Assembly (NCBI RefSeq): GCF_020271745.1
Contig: NZ_CP084296.1
Coordinates: forward strand, 2,170,001-2,234,000
DNA: 64,000 bases
From: Providencia alcalifaciens
Lineage (GTDB): Bacteria > Pseudomonadota > Gammaproteobacteria > Enterobacterales > Enterobacteriaceae
Reading direction: 5' to 3'
The notes under the pieces were generated by a model. The model was given only the letters and a program-made list of their open reading frames with translations, did not search any database and was not told the origin of the DNA. Positions 50,469-59,869 of this stretch are shown here, in pieces. Every line of letters begins with the position of its first letter. The stretch's first letter is position 1. A program made the translations under genes and the position numbers.

Positions 50469-52076
50469 TTATTTTGCTGAATCTACAAGGATTTGATAAC
50501 GATCTTGTCCCCAAACTACAGGTTTAGGTTTATCTTTTACCCATCGGTAATAGGCAGATTTCAGTTGTTTAACTTTTTCAGGATATTTTGATGCTAAATC
50601 AACGGATTCAGATGGATCTTGTTTGTCATTGAATAATTTTGGTTGATTGGTGCCATCATCATAAAAATAGAGTACCCATTCGCCATCACGAACAGCCCAT
50701 GAGCCTTTGGATAATTTTTCTAGATTCGGGTTCTTCGGGGCATCTTTACGTTGGTAGGTGATCCACTCATGGTAACCGTGCCAAAAATCCTGATTTTCTT
50801 CGCTGTAATGTTTGGTTCCCGGTCCTGTCCAATACAGGTATTCATGTGGTGATTTTTGGTTTTTTCCTTGTAGTAGTGGCATGATATTTTTACCTTCTAC
50901 TTTCAGGCTATCAGGAATGGTGATGCCTGCACTTTGTAACGCGGTCGGTAGGATATCGATGGCAGAAATCATTGCATCACTCTGTTTACCTGCTGGAATA
51001 TGTCCCGGCCAGTAAGCTACAAATGGTACTCGAACTCCACCATTAAACATTTGTCCTTTAAAGCCTCTATCCATTGCATTCATTGGCATTGGAGATTCAT
51101 GAACAGCGCCATTATCCGAAATAAAGAAAATCAGGGTATTTTCGAGCTCACCATTTTCTTTCAAGGTGGTAATGATTTTGCCGATCCCTTCATCGGCTGC
51201 ATTTAACGCAGCAAAATACTTATCTGCCTCGACATTGCCGGTATTAAATTTATCCATATATTTCGCAGGGGAAGATTCTTCTAACGGAATATGAGGAACG
51301 CTGTAAGATAAATTAATAAAGAAAGGTTTGTCTTTATGGCTATCGATAAATTTAATGGTTTCATCGGTTAATAAATGGGTGATATAACCCGGAGCCGGGA
51401 CATTTTCACCATTACGCCAGATTGCTGGCGAGTTCCAAAGTGCTGCGCCAGATGCATAATAGCTATAGGCGTAATCGAATCCTCTTTCATGAGGTGCAAA
51501 TCCCGGTTCCGGCGTGGAAATCATATTATCGTGATAATCGCGGGTTTGTTTATCTTCGGCAATTTTGGGTTTTTTCAGGACTTTGGCATTATGCCATTTA
51601 CCTATGCTGGCTGTGGCATAGCCATCCTCTTGGAATAAAGCCGGCAGTAGTTTGATCTCTTCCGGGATCCCCAGCATCGCATCATCATTACTATAAGTGC
51701 CAAAGCTGGCAGGAGAACGCCCAGTGAAAATACCTGCTCGTGATGGACCGCATACAGGGTGAGCTACAAATGCATTGGTCATTTTGATGCCACCAGCCGC
51801 CATCTCTGAGACATTGGGCATCGCAATTCTTGCGGCTTCTATCATTTTATTAATATCGCCCTCATAACGCTGTGGTACAGGGCGTTTTGATAATTCGTTT
51901 ACATCAAGGCTATCGAGCACAAAATCAAGCTGTCCAGTACCTAAGTCATCCATCACAATGAGTAAAACATTTGGCTTTTCAGGTGTTCCACCTGCATTAG
52001 CCGTAATGGGAGGAACGAGACAACTGGTGGCTATCAGCCCAGCAAGTAGGCTTTTTTTTACAGAAGGTAAATTCAC
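50469..52076 (-). CDS. Periplasmic sulfatase (Cys-type, formylglycine)
   Basis: This 535-aa protein has a signal peptide (basic SVKKS, hydrophobic core, AxA cleavage near residue 28) and a family S1 sulfatase domain. The maturation motif CGPSRAGIFTGR is at C109; this Cys must be converted to formylglycine, and the maturase gene lies directly upstream. Metal ligands are VMDDLG (42-44) and FISDNGAVHE near residue 325; IGKWHNA supplies the Lys and His of the GKWH motif. It probably removes sulfate from a GAG oligosaccharide in the periplasm; the exact position (4-, 6- or 2-O) is not predictable. Confidence 0.9.
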   Translation of the reverse strand: MNLPSVKKSLLAGLIATSCLVPPITANAGGTPEKPNVLLIVMDDLGTGQLDFVLDSLDVNELSKRPVPQRYEGDINKMIEAARIAMPNVSEMAAGGIKMTNAFVAHPVCGPSRAGIFTGRSPASFGTYSNDDAMLGIPEEIKLLPALFQEDGYATASIGKWHNAKVLKKPKIAEDKQTRDYHDNMISTPEPGFAPHERGFDYAYSYYASGAALWNSPAIWRNGENVPAPGYITHLLTDETIKFIDSHKDKPFFINLSYSVPHIPLEESSPAKYMDKFNTGNVEADKYFAALNAADEGIGKIITTLKENGELENTLIFFISDNGAVHESPMPMNAMDRGFKGQMFNGGVRVPFVAYWPGHIPAGKQSDAMISAIDILPTALQSAGITIPDSLKVEGKNIMPLLQGKNQKSPHEYLYWTGPGTKHYSEENQDFWHGYHEWITYQRKDAPKNPNLEKLSKGSWAVRDGEWVLYFYDDGTNQPKLFNDKQDPSESVDLASKYPEKVKQLKSAYYRWVKDKPKPVVWGQDRYQILVDSAK

Positions 52077-52100
52077 AGAAGCTTCTCCAGATAGATAAAA

Positions 52101-53345
52101 TTATTGCTTGTAGGCACGTTGCATTGCTGGGAGCGCATCACTCGCGATTGCTCCTTGAGAGATGGCTTGTTGCATGAGCCGCATACCTAAAGCTGTATGA
52201 TTAAAAATCTTTTTATAAGAGCGGCAGAGATAGTTGTGGCGATACTTTTCGCCTTCAATAGAAATAATACGGTGCTTTGGACAGCCTCCATAACATAAGC
52301 TTTGTACTTCACATTTCTTACAAAGGTCAGTGAGTTTGTCGTATTTGTTTTGTCCAAAGCGTAACTGCTGTTTTGAGGTGACAATTTTTTCAAGGGTATT
52401 CTGATGGATATTACCGAGACGATTAGCAGGGTAAACATAGTGGTCACATGAGTAAACATCGCCATTAGATTCAATAATTAACGCCTGACCACAGGTTTTT
52501 GATTGAATACACGTTGAGGCAGGGTAGCCCATCCATGTACCTAATAAGCTATCAAAGAGACGAACGTAGATTTTTCCTATATCACCTTGGCGAATCCACT
52601 CATCAAATACATCCGCCATAAATTGCCCATATCCGTCAGCGGGCACAGAAAATGGTGCCATGGCCGCATTCGGTCCTGGAGCGTAGTGCCCACCTTGGGT
52701 ATGAGGGAAACGTCTATCAACTTCAACAATAGGAATAAATTGGAAAAAAGTAGAGCCTAGTGCTTTTAGGGCCTGATAAGTCTCTTTGCCTTTGCGCCAG
52801 TTTTGGTCATTAACAACTGTCAGCGTATTAAACTCGACGCCATACTCAATGAGGAGTTGGATGGATTTTTTGACGCGTTCAAAAGTTGGATTACCGTTGA
52901 CGGATATACGGTATTTATCGTGAACAGCCTCAAGCCCATCAATAGAAACGCCGAGTAAAAAATGGTTGTCAGCAAAGAATTTAGCCCACTGCCGATTGAT
53001 GGCAATTGCGTTAGTTTGTACGCTGTTGGTGATAGCTTTTCCTTGAGCATATTGTTTTTGATATTCCACGACACGTTCAAAAAAAGGCAAACCCGCAAGT
53101 GTAGGCTCACCACCTTGCCATGAAAAATCCACTTGGTCACCAGAGTGTGACTGAATATAGTCTTTAATATAGCGACGTAATACGTTATCGGGCATCACAT
53201 CGTGCTGACCATCTGGAGTCTCTTCATTGAAAACATTTTCTTTTTCAAGGTAAAAACAATACTCACATTTGATATTGCAGTGATAACTAGTAGGTTTAGC
53301 CATCATATGAAAATAAGCAGGTTGTTTTGAGGACATTGATTTCAT
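52101..53345 (-). CDS. Anaerobic sulfatase-maturating enzyme (radical SAM)
   Basis: The 414-aa protein is an anSME of the AslB/YdeM type. The radical SAM cluster C23-x3-C27-x2-C30 (HCNIKCEYC) is followed by the QGGEPTL motif and a SPASM region with many Cys (CGQALIIESNGDVYSCDHYVYP, split; CKKCEVQSLCYGGCPKHR). It oxidises the active-site Cys or Ser of sulfatases to formylglycine without oxygen, in the cytoplasm. The start is uncertain (53345 or 53336); GGATGA favours the second. It is 24 bases upstream of the sulfatase and likely co-transcribed. Confidence 0.91.
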   Translation of the reverse strand: MKSMSSKQPAYFHMMAKPTSYHCNIKCEYCFYLEKENVFNEETPDGQHDVMPDNVLRRYIKDYIQSHSGDQVDFSWQGGEPTLAGLPFFERVVEYQKQYAQGKAITNSVQTNAIAINRQWAKFFADNHFLLGVSIDGLEAVHDKYRISVNGNPTFERVKKSIQLLIEYGVEFNTLTVVNDQNWRKGKETYQALKALGSTFFQFIPIVEVDRRFPHTQGGHYAPGPNAAMAPFSVPADGYGQFMADVFDEWIRQGDIGKIYVRLFDSLLGTWMGYPASTCIQSKTCGQALIIESNGDVYSCDHYVYPANRLGNIHQNTLEKIVTSKQQLRFGQNKYDKLTDLCKKCEVQSLCYGGCPKHRIISIEGEKYRHNYLCRSYKKIFNHTALGMRLMQQAISQGAIASDALPAMQRAYKQ

Positions 53346-53805
53346 CCGAAAGAGTCAGGTTATTTTTATAGCATTACGCAAATTACGAAAAATCAAAAGA
53401 GATTGAAATCACATATTTTAAAATTGAAAGCATTTGAAATTTATTGGTGTGGAATTTAACGAATGAGAAAGGTGGTTGGATACAATCAACGAAGCGGCGT
53501 CGTGCGGGCTTACGTCAATATTTTTCGAAGTAAAAATCGAAATTAGCACTTTTTACTAAATTTATATAGATTTAGTTCCTAATATTTCATAAATCTTGGC
53601 TTAGTGGCAATATGATTGATAATTGCTTAGTTAAAATACAGTATTTGGCGCTTTATTTATTGGTTACTTTTGTATTCGAAGCTATCATATTGGAAATGTG
53701 AAAATATCCGTAAGCTTACAACTTATAAATCGAAACTTTGTGAAAGAGATCAAAAGTTTTGTTTTTTTACGTTGTTGGTATTTTTTGGCGTAGTAAACTT
53801 AATTT
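53346..53805. other. Divergent promoter region of the catabolic island
   Basis: About 500 bp of AT-rich sequence separates the anSME (minus) and agaR (plus) blocks. Visible are GAAATCA and GAAAG units near 53404-53424 and a CRP-like site at 53739. There is no coding frame with a ribosome site. This must hold both operon promoters. Confidence 0.6.
53739..53754. promoter_or_regulatory. Candidate CRP site upstream of agaR
   Basis: TGTGAAAGAGATCAAA matches TGTGA-N6-TCACA with 9 of 10 conserved bases. It is about 63 bases before a possible start of transcription near 53810, a class I distance. Catabolite control of a sugar island is expected, but the site is inferred. Confidence 0.4.
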
Positions 53806-53836
53806 GAAATCAAACGAAAGCTTTTTGTTTGATTTC
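53806..53836. promoter_or_regulatory. Palindromic operator upstream of agaR
   Basis: GAAATCAAAC and GTTTGATTTC are perfect complements separated by 11 bases. The left part GAAATCAAACGAAAG is the complement of the site before kbaY with one change. It lies 15 bases upstream of the agaR start and suits autoregulation by the DeoR-family repressor. Confidence 0.65.
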
Positions 53837-53850
53837 GTAAGGAGATGAAA

Positions 53851-54627
53851 GTGAAAGCGGCAGTTGAGCGGCGCATGGAAATACTCGACATGATTAACTT
53901 GCAAGGTAAAGCGAGGGTCGAGGATCTAGCCGAAAAATTTAACGTCTCAAGTGTCACCATTCGTAGCGATTTAAGTTTTCTTGAGAAAAATGGTTATGTG
54001 GTTCGCTCTCATGGTGCAGCAATTCCGAATACCGGATTTATTGCTGAACTCAGTATCCACGAGAAACGTGGTCAGAATGCGGGCACAAAAACACTTATTG
54101 GGAAAGCTGCCGCCACGCTAATCAAGAATGGGGACACCGTCATTTTAGATTCGGGGACAACTACGCGGGAGATAGCGACACATTTGAAGTCGCGTGAAAA
54201 CGTAGTGGTCATGACTAACGGTTTAGATGTTGCAATGGAGTTGGCGAATGCTGCTGGCGTAGAAGTATTAATGACTGGCGGCGCATTGCGAAAAAGTGCC
54301 TTATCGTTTTCTGGCTCTCAAGCAGAAAACAGCCTCAGAAATTATCGATTTGATAAAGTTTTTCTTGGGGTTGATGGATTCGATTTACGCGTTGGTATCA
54401 CCACACACAATGAACAGGAAGCCAGTCTTAACCGTTTAATGTGTGAAATCTCGGAGACTGTGATTGCCGTTGCCGATTCTACGAAATTCGGGAAACGCAG
54501 CTGTCATATGATCCGTGAGTTTGGAGGTATAGACATATTGGTCACTGACTCGGGGATCCCTGAAGAGTATATCCAAGAGCTAAAAGACCATAAAATCGAG
54601 GTGATCGTCGTCGATAAGGAACAGTAA
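53851..54627 (+). CDS. agaR: DeoR-family transcriptional repressor, AgaR-like
   Basis: The product is 258 aa from GTG 53851; AAGGAG lies six bases upstream, whereas an ATG at 53845 would touch it. The DeoR helix-turn-helix is at about residues 8-60 (ARVEDLAEKFNVSSVTIRSDLSFLEKNG). The sugar-phosphate sensor domain follows (DSGTTTREIATHL, FLGVDGFDLRVGITTHNE). AgaR-type proteins repress amino-sugar and tagatose pathways and are released by a phosphosugar. It is the first gene of the plus-strand block and probably controls both blocks. Confidence 0.9.
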   Translation: MKAAVERRMEILDMINLQGKARVEDLAEKFNVSSVTIRSDLSFLEKNGYVVRSHGAAIPNTGFIAELSIHEKRGQNAGTKTLIGKAAATLIKNGDTVILDSGTTTREIATHLKSRENVVVMTNGLDVAMELANAAGVEVLMTGGALRKSALSFSGSQAENSLRNYRFDKVFLGVDGFDLRVGITTHNEQEASLNRLMCEISETVIAVADSTKFGKRSCHMIREFGGIDILVTDSGIPEEYIQELKDHKIEVIVVDKEQ

Positions 54628-54629
54628 CG

Positions 54630-54675
54630 CACTAACTCCATTAGCAACATGACCATGTTGATTGTGGAGTTAGTG
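54630..54675 (+). promoter_or_regulatory. Hairpin covering the kbaZ ribosome site
   Basis: CACTAACTCCA (54630-54640) pairs perfectly with TGGAGTTAGTG (54665-54675); inside, CAACATG pairs with CATGTTG. The GGAG ribosome site of kbaZ (54666-54669) lies in the 3' arm. It starts two bases after the agaR stop, so it may couple or limit kbaZ translation. Confidence 0.6.
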
Positions 54676-54678
54676 TTA

Positions 54679-55962
54679 ATGCATCCTTTAGAAAAAATTG
54701 TTCAGCAGAATAAATTAGGAAAACAATACGGTATTTATTCTGTTTGTTCCGCCCATCCCTTTGTGATCGAGGCCTCACTACAACAAGCACTAGTCAATGA
54801 TTCCTTTCTTCTTATAGAAGCCACTTCAAATCAGGTCGACCAATTTGGTGGTTATACAGGAATGACTCCTGCGGACTTTTATCAGTATGTGACTGAAAAA
54901 GCGGAGCAAGCAGGTTTCCCTCTTCATCAATTAATCTTAGGCGGTGACCATTTAGGCCCCAACCGCTGGCAAGATCTCAGCGCTGAAGAAGCGATGAAAA
55001 ATGCGGATGAACTGATAGCTCATTATGTTGCCGCAGGATTTAAAAAAATTCACCTTGATTGCAGCATGTCTTGTGCTGATGATCCCGTACCTCTCACCGA
55101 TGAAATCGTTGCGGCTCGAGCGGCTCGCCTTGCTGTGATTGCCGAAAATACGGCAAAAGAAAAATTTGGTCACAGTGACATTGTGTATGTGATTGGAACT
55201 GAGGTCCCTGTGCCGGGTGGTGCAACCGAAGCCCTTGAAGGGGTTGAAGTGACAGCACCTGAAGCCGCTCGAAAAACATTAGATTGCCATGCAAAAGCAT
55301 TCGAAGATGCAGGTGTGGGTGAGTGTTGGTCTCGGGTGATTGGTTTAGTGGTTCAGCCAGGAGTTGAATTTGACCATACTGGTGTAATTGATTATCAACC
55401 CGAAAAAGCGCAGTCGCTCAGTAAAGTTGTTGATGATTATCCTCACCTTGTTTTTGAAGCACATTCAACAGATTACCAAAATCCAGAAGCTTACAAACAG
55501 TTAGTTCGTGACCATTTTGCTATTTTGAAAGTGGGTCCTGCATTGACGTTTGCAATGCGTGAAGCGTTGTATTCGTTATGTGAAATTGAAAATGAAATGT
55601 TCCCATCAGAACAGTGTTCTCATTTGAAAGAGAAAATGGAACAACTGATGTGTAAAGAGCCGCACTTCTGGCAGAAATATTATCATGGGGATTCACACCA
55701 GCAGGCTTTTGCGCGTGTCTACAGCTTCAGTGACCGTATTCGTTACTATTGGCCAGATGAAGAAATCAGCCAATCCATTGATATGCTGATGAATAATCTA
55801 TCTTCTAAGTCAATTCCATTGCCTCTATTAAGCCAATATTTGCCTCATCAATTCCAACAATACAGAGAAGGTATGTTGGATGGTTCTCCTAAGTCATTTG
55901 TTTTTGCAAAGATCCGCGATGTGTTATCGGTATACGCCGATGCGTGTAAATTAAGTCACTGA
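54679..55962 (+). CDS. kbaZ: Tagatose-bisphosphate aldolase subunit KbaZ/GatZ
   Basis: The product is 427 aa from ATG 54679 (E. coli KbaZ 426). Shared segments include [35 protein letters not shown] and [13 protein letters not shown]. GatZ/KbaZ is a chaperone-like subunit needed for full activity and stability of the class II aldolase KbaY. Its partner kbaY is in the opposite block. The longer frame from 54649 is not conserved at its N terminus. Confidence 0.93.
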   Translation: MHPLEKIVQQNKLGKQYGIYSVCSAHPFVIEASLQQALVNDSFLLIEATSNQVDQFGGYTGMTPADFYQYVTEKAEQAGFPLHQLILGGDHLGPNRWQDLSAEEAMKNADELIAHYVAAGFKKIHLDCSMSCADDPVPLTDEIVAARAARLAVIAENTAKEKFGHSDIVYVIGTEVPVPGGATEALEGVEVTAPEAARKTLDCHAKAFEDAGVGECWSRVIGLVVQPGVEFDHTGVIDYQPEKAQSLSKVVDDYPHLVFEAHSTDYQNPEAYKQLVRDHFAILKVGPALTFAMREALYSLCEIENEMFPSEQCSHLKEKMEQLMCKEPHFWQKYYHGDSHQQAFARVYSFSDRIRYYWPDEEISQSIDMLMNNLSSKSIPLPLLSQYLPHQFQQYREGMLDGSPKSFVFAKIRDVLSVYADACKLSH

Positions 55963-55970
55963 GGTTTAAC

Positions 55971-57155
55971 ATGGAATATTTAAGTTATCAAACGGCTGAA
56001 CTGGAACAATTGAATGCGTTCTGGACAGCGAAAGAGATTGAGCAACAGCCTGATTGCTGGGAAAAAGTGAGTGCAACAGTAAAAGCTCGTCGAGCTGAAA
56101 TTGATGCATTCTTAGCGAATGTTTTAGCGGCACCAGATGCTCGAATTATTATGACGGGAGCTGGGACATCAGCGTTTGCAGGACGAGCACTAGCACCTAT
56201 CTTAACTGGGCATTTGAAACGACGAGTCGATGCGATTGCAACAACTGATTTAGTTTCTGACCCTAAAGAGTATTTAGCTGAAGATGTTCCGACGTTGCTG
56301 ATTTCGTTTGCACGTTCTGGTAATAGTCCTGAGAGCGTGGCAGCACTGGATATAGCTGAAACATGTTTATCTAAAATCTATCATTTGGTTTTAACCTGTA
56401 ACCGCGATGGTCAGCTGTATCGCTATTGCCAAAATAATATTAACGCGTTGGCATTATTAATGCCGGAAGAGTCGAATGACCGCTCTTTGGCAATGACCTC
56501 AAGTTTTTCATCAATGATGATGGCGGCATTATCTATTTTTCTGCCAGAAAATTTTTATAACAATGAAGTTAAGCCATTTTTCCAAGATTATCATCATACC
56601 TACCAGCAATTTAATCTCACAATTCGTGACGATTATGCAGGGAAATTCAAACGCGTTATTTATCTAGGTAGCGGTGGATTACAGGGGTTAGCACAAGAGG
56701 CGGCACTGAAAATGTTGGAGTTAACCGCAGGTAAAGTCGTGGCTAACTTTGATACACCGTTAGGCTTTCGCCATGGGCCGAAATCGATAGTTAATAAAGA
56801 AACACTGGTCGTGTTATTCCTTTCGAATGATAAATACATAAGGCAATACGAAAGTGATTTATTACGAGAGGTAATTCACGATAATGCATCCGCGATGGTG
56901 ATCGCGGTCACTGCATCTCCATCTAATTCTTTTTCCAAAGAAAATTTTATTTATATTCCAAAAATGGCGCAATGCTCTGACGCAGCATTACTTTTTCCAT
57001 ATCTGATGTTGGCACAGGCATTTGCGTTTCATAGTTCGATTGCACTGGGGAATACACCGGACAACCCATCTCCAACAGGGGAAATTAACCGTGTTGTTCA
57101 AGGAGTTACTATTTACCCGTTCTCATATCAAAAAGATAGTGTCACGGCGTCTTAA
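55971..57155 (+). CDS. agaS: Galactosamine-6-phosphate deaminase/isomerase AgaS
   Basis: The 394-aa protein has two SIS domains: MTGAGTSAFAGRALAPIL with SFARSGNSPESVAA in the first, and YLGSGGLQGLAQEAALKML with TPLGFRHGPKS in the second. It is AgaS (384 aa in E. coli), which converts galactosamine-6-P to tagatose-6-P and ammonia. It starts 9 bases after kbaZ. In E. coli agaS follows the PTS and agaA instead, so gene order is rearranged here. Confidence 0.92.
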   Translation: MEYLSYQTAELEQLNAFWTAKEIEQQPDCWEKVSATVKARRAEIDAFLANVLAAPDARIIMTGAGTSAFAGRALAPILTGHLKRRVDAIATTDLVSDPKEYLAEDVPTLLISFARSGNSPESVAALDIAETCLSKIYHLVLTCNRDGQLYRYCQNNINALALLMPEESNDRSLAMTSSFSSMMMAALSIFLPENFYNNEVKPFFQDYHHTYQQFNLTIRDDYAGKFKRVIYLGSGGLQGLAQEAALKMLELTAGKVVANFDTPLGFRHGPKSIVNKETLVVLFLSNDKYIRQYESDLLREVIHDNASAMVIAVTASPSNSFSKENFIYIPKMAQCSDAALLFPYLMLAQAFAFHSSIALGNTPDNPSPTGEINRVVQGVTIYPFSYQKDSVTAS

Positions 57156-57188
57156 AGATAAACACAATAAATTATAAGAGAGCAAGTT

Positions 57189-57683
57189 ATGCACACACCT
57201 AATATTGTTTGGACCCGAATCGATGAGCGTTTGTTGCATGGGCAAATTCGCATTACTTGGGGTAAACACACTGAAGCAAACCTAATTCTTGTTGCAAACG
57301 ATGACGCGGCTGAAGGTCCCAATGCCGCATTCATGCAAGCAGGAATGAAAGCGTCTGCGGGGGGAGAATATGCTGTTCGATTTTTCTCTATCCAGAAGAC
57401 AATTGATGTCATTAGCAAGGCATCACCACGTCAAAAAATCTTCATTCTTTGTAATAACCCAACCGATGTCGCCCGTCTGGTGGAAGGCGGAGTTCCTATC
57501 ACTCATTGTAATGTTGGCAACATGCATTTTCATGAAGGAAAGCGCCAAATCACCAAAACAGTGTCAGTGGATGAGCGTGACTTAGATGCATTTCGTCGCC
57601 TAGTCGATAAAGGCGTGACTTGCACCATTCAAAATACTCCAGACCAAACACCGGTGAATGTTTTAGCTCTAGCATCCGCATAA
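57189..57683 (+). CDS. agaV: PTS mannose-family IIB component, AgaV-like
   Basis: The 164-aa cytosolic protein has the phosphorylated histidine H17 in RIDERLLHGQI and the VGNMHFHEGKRQITKTVSVD segment typical of AgaV. It passes phosphate from IIA to the incoming sugar. The family (IIB of mannose/sorbose/GalNAc type) also carries the unsaturated GAG disaccharides in streptococci. Substrate is inferred from the locus. Confidence 0.93.
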   Translation: MHTPNIVWTRIDERLLHGQIRITWGKHTEANLILVANDDAAEGPNAAFMQAGMKASAGGEYAVRFFSIQKTIDVISKASPRQKIFILCNNPTDVARLVEGGVPITHCNVGNMHFHEGKRQITKTVSVDERDLDAFRRLVDKGVTCTIQNTPDQTPVNVLALASA

Positions 57684-57732
57684 TGTGGATTAAGACAAAA
57701 ACTTAATTTTTAGGCGTTTAAGGAAAATTATT

Positions 57733-58503
57733 ATGATCTTTGAAGCTTCGTTAGTGGCTTTATGGGCCTTCTTTTGCGGTATTGATAAGTATGACGTTGC
57801 ATTAAATATTCACCGCCCTTTGATTACAGGCCCTGTTGTCGGGCTAATTATGGGGGATATGCAAATCGGGTTAATCGCAGGTGCAACACTTGAACTGGCT
57901 TGGCTGGGATTAGTCCCGAATGCGGGAGCTCAGCCACCAGATGTAACGTTGGGTACGATCGCGGCTGTTGCTTTTGCCGTAATGACTAAACAGCCTCCAG
58001 AAGTCGCTATGGGGATAGGGATGCCAATCGCAGTACTGATGCAGATGCTGATCATTGGTTTCTTCGCGATGACCGCATTTACCATGGGTAAAGCCGACCG
58101 CTACGCAGAAAACGCAGATGCAGGGGGGATTTCAAGGCTCTTAGTTATTACGATAACCATACGTTCCCTGCTTTATGCCATCGTGGCTTTCGTTACTGTC
58201 TATTTTGGTGAGCATGCCGCAGAGTGGATCGATCAAAACACACCAAAAGTACTGCTCGAAGGTTTAGGTATCGGCGCGAAAATGGTACCTGCGATAGGTT
58301 TCGCAATGCTCTTGAAAATTATGTGGTCGAAAGAAGTGGCTGGTGTGTTCTTCGTAGGCTTTGTGATGACAACCTACTTAAAACTGCCAATCATGGCCGT
58401 GGCTATCCTTGGGGCATCAGCCGCAGCGCTTTACTACTTTTTCAGTGGAAATGGTAACAAAAACAATTCACAGCCAAGCGAGGATTTTGAAGATGGTATC
58501 TGA
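57733..58503 (+). CDS. agaW: PTS mannose-family IIC component, AgaW-like
   Basis: The 256-aa integral membrane protein has several hydrophobic segments and the signature DKYDVALNIHRPLITGPVVG and GATLELAWLGLVPNAGA-type region of the IIC-Man superfamily. It forms the membrane channel with IID. It is in the order IIB-IIC-IID-IIA, as agaVWEF in E. coli. Its end overlaps the IID start. Confidence 0.93.
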   Translation: MIFEASLVALWAFFCGIDKYDVALNIHRPLITGPVVGLIMGDMQIGLIAGATLELAWLGLVPNAGAQPPDVTLGTIAAVAFAVMTKQPPEVAMGIGMPIAVLMQMLIIGFFAMTAFTMGKADRYAENADAGGISRLLVITITIRSLLYAIVAFVTVYFGEHAAEWIDQNTPKVLLEGLGIGAKMVPAIGFAMLLKIMWSKEVAGVFFVGFVMTTYLKLPIMAVAILGASAAALYYFFSGNGNKNNSQPSEDFEDGI

Positions 58504-59380
58504 TAATAAAGCAGTGACAGAAACGAAAGACTTACCAACTCAATCTTACGTTGATGGTATCGATGAATATCAAGATACAACAGTACGCAAAGTCATTACG
58601 AAAAAGGATTTATGGCGTTGTGCATTCCGTGGATTATTCATGGAGGGGAACTTTAACTTTGAGCGTATGCAAGGTGGTGGGTTTGCTTTCTCTATCATTC
58701 CAGCACTGAAAAAAATTCACGGCAATAATAAACGTGACTATGCAACAGCATTGAAAAACCATCTGCAATTTTTTAATGCGAGTCCCAAGTTATTTACTTT
58801 CTTACTCGGCACCGCGGTTGCTATGGAAGAGAATAAAGAGAAACCTTCAACTGTGAACGTCATGAAAGTGGCGGGTATGGGGCCTACTGGTGGTATCGGT
58901 GATGCCATTGACCACATGACTTTAATGCCATTAACCCTTGCATTAGGGGCATCGATTGCAATGGAAGGCTCCATTGCCGGACCATTTGTTTTCTTCTTCC
59001 TTTACCAAATTGTTCATTTTTTTGTCTATTTTGGATTGATGTTCATGGGGTATCGCGCAGGTACAGCGGCGATGGTCAACATGAGTGACGCTACTGAAAA
59101 ACTGGCAAAAGCGGCCAACATAATGGGTATTTTTGTTATTGGGGCACTCTCAGCTACCTTCATTAAGATACAAACCACGGCCTCCTTAGAACTTGGCGGA
59201 AAGGTGGTGGAATTACAAACCGCGCTATTCGATAAAATCATGCCTAACTTACTACCACTAGGTTTAGTGTTTCTCATGTTCAAAATGGTGAAAGGTACCG
59301 GTTTTTGGGCTAAACCTCCGGTTCTGATTTTCTCCACCTTAGCCTTCGGCGTGATTGGTCATGTACTGGGTGTACTGTAA
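58493..59380 (+). CDS. agaE: PTS mannose-family IID component, AgaE-like
   Basis: The product is 295 aa from ATG 58493 (E. coli AgaE 292), with GAGGA eight bases upstream and an 11-base overlap with agaW. Motifs are FMEGNFNFERMQGGGFAFS near residue 47 and MGPTGGIGDAIDHMTLMPL near 126. It is the membrane partner of IIC. The longer frame from 58409 lies within agaW and is rejected. Confidence 0.93.
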   Translation: MVSDNKAVTETKDLPTQSYVDGIDEYQDTTVRKVITKKDLWRCAFRGLFMEGNFNFERMQGGGFAFSIIPALKKIHGNNKRDYATALKNHLQFFNASPKLFTFLLGTAVAMEENKEKPSTVNVMKVAGMGPTGGIGDAIDHMTLMPLTLALGASIAMEGSIAGPFVFFFLYQIVHFFVYFGLMFMGYRAGTAAMVNMSDATEKLAKAANIMGIFVIGALSATFIKIQTTASLELGGKVVELQTALFDKIMPNLLPLGLVFLMFKMVKGTGFWAKPPVLIFSTLAFGVIGHVLGVL

Positions 59381-59403
59381 TTATTTGAATTAAATTGAAT
59401 TTC

Positions 59404-59425
59404 AGCGGGTAGTTTCTTACCCGCT
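59404..59425 (+). other. agaE-agaF intercistronic hairpin
   Basis: Stem AGCGGGTA / TACCCGCT (8 bp, perfect) with a 6-base loop, placed directly before the AGGAG of agaF. It may tune IIA expression. Confidence 0.55.
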
Positions 59426-59437
59426 TAGGAGTTAAGA

Positions 59438-59869
59438 ATGATTGGTTTGATTGTGTCTGGACACTTAAATTTCGCAAGTGGAATGGCATCAGCGGTAAAA
59501 GCTATTGCAGGGGAACAAGAGAATATGGTGTTTCTCGACTTTATCGAATCGATATCCCCCGATGAATTGGAACAACAAATGCGCTCTACGATTCAAGCCA
59601 TGCCTTGTGAGCAAATTGTATTTCTAACTGATCTGCCCGGCGGAACGCCTTGTAACCGTGCGATGGTCATCATGATGGAAAATCCCTTGGTTGAAGTTCT
59701 TTCTGGTGTCAGCCTTCCTATGATTGTGAACGCGGCATTTGAACGAGAAGGCGTCACAGCAAAAGAGCTGATAGCCATTTTGCAAGAGATAGGGATAAGC
59801 AGTATCCAAGATGTACGCGAGCAATTGTCGGCAGTATCTGAATCTGAAGATGAAGAAGACGGACTATGA
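59438..59869 (+). CDS. agaF: PTS mannose-family IIA component, AgaF-like
   Basis: The 143-aa cytosolic protein has phospho-histidine H9 in LIVSGHLNFASGM and the LTDLPGGTPCN motif near residue 66. It receives phosphate from HPr. The acidic tail (ESEDEEDGL) is unusual but short. Its stop overlaps the agaA start (ATGA). Confidence 0.92.
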   Translation: MIGLIVSGHLNFASGMASAVKAIAGEQENMVFLDFIESISPDELEQQMRSTIQAMPCEQIVFLTDLPGGTPCNRAMVIMMENPLVEVLSGVSLPMIVNAAFEREGVTAKELIAILQEIGISSIQDVREQLSAVSESEDEEDGL

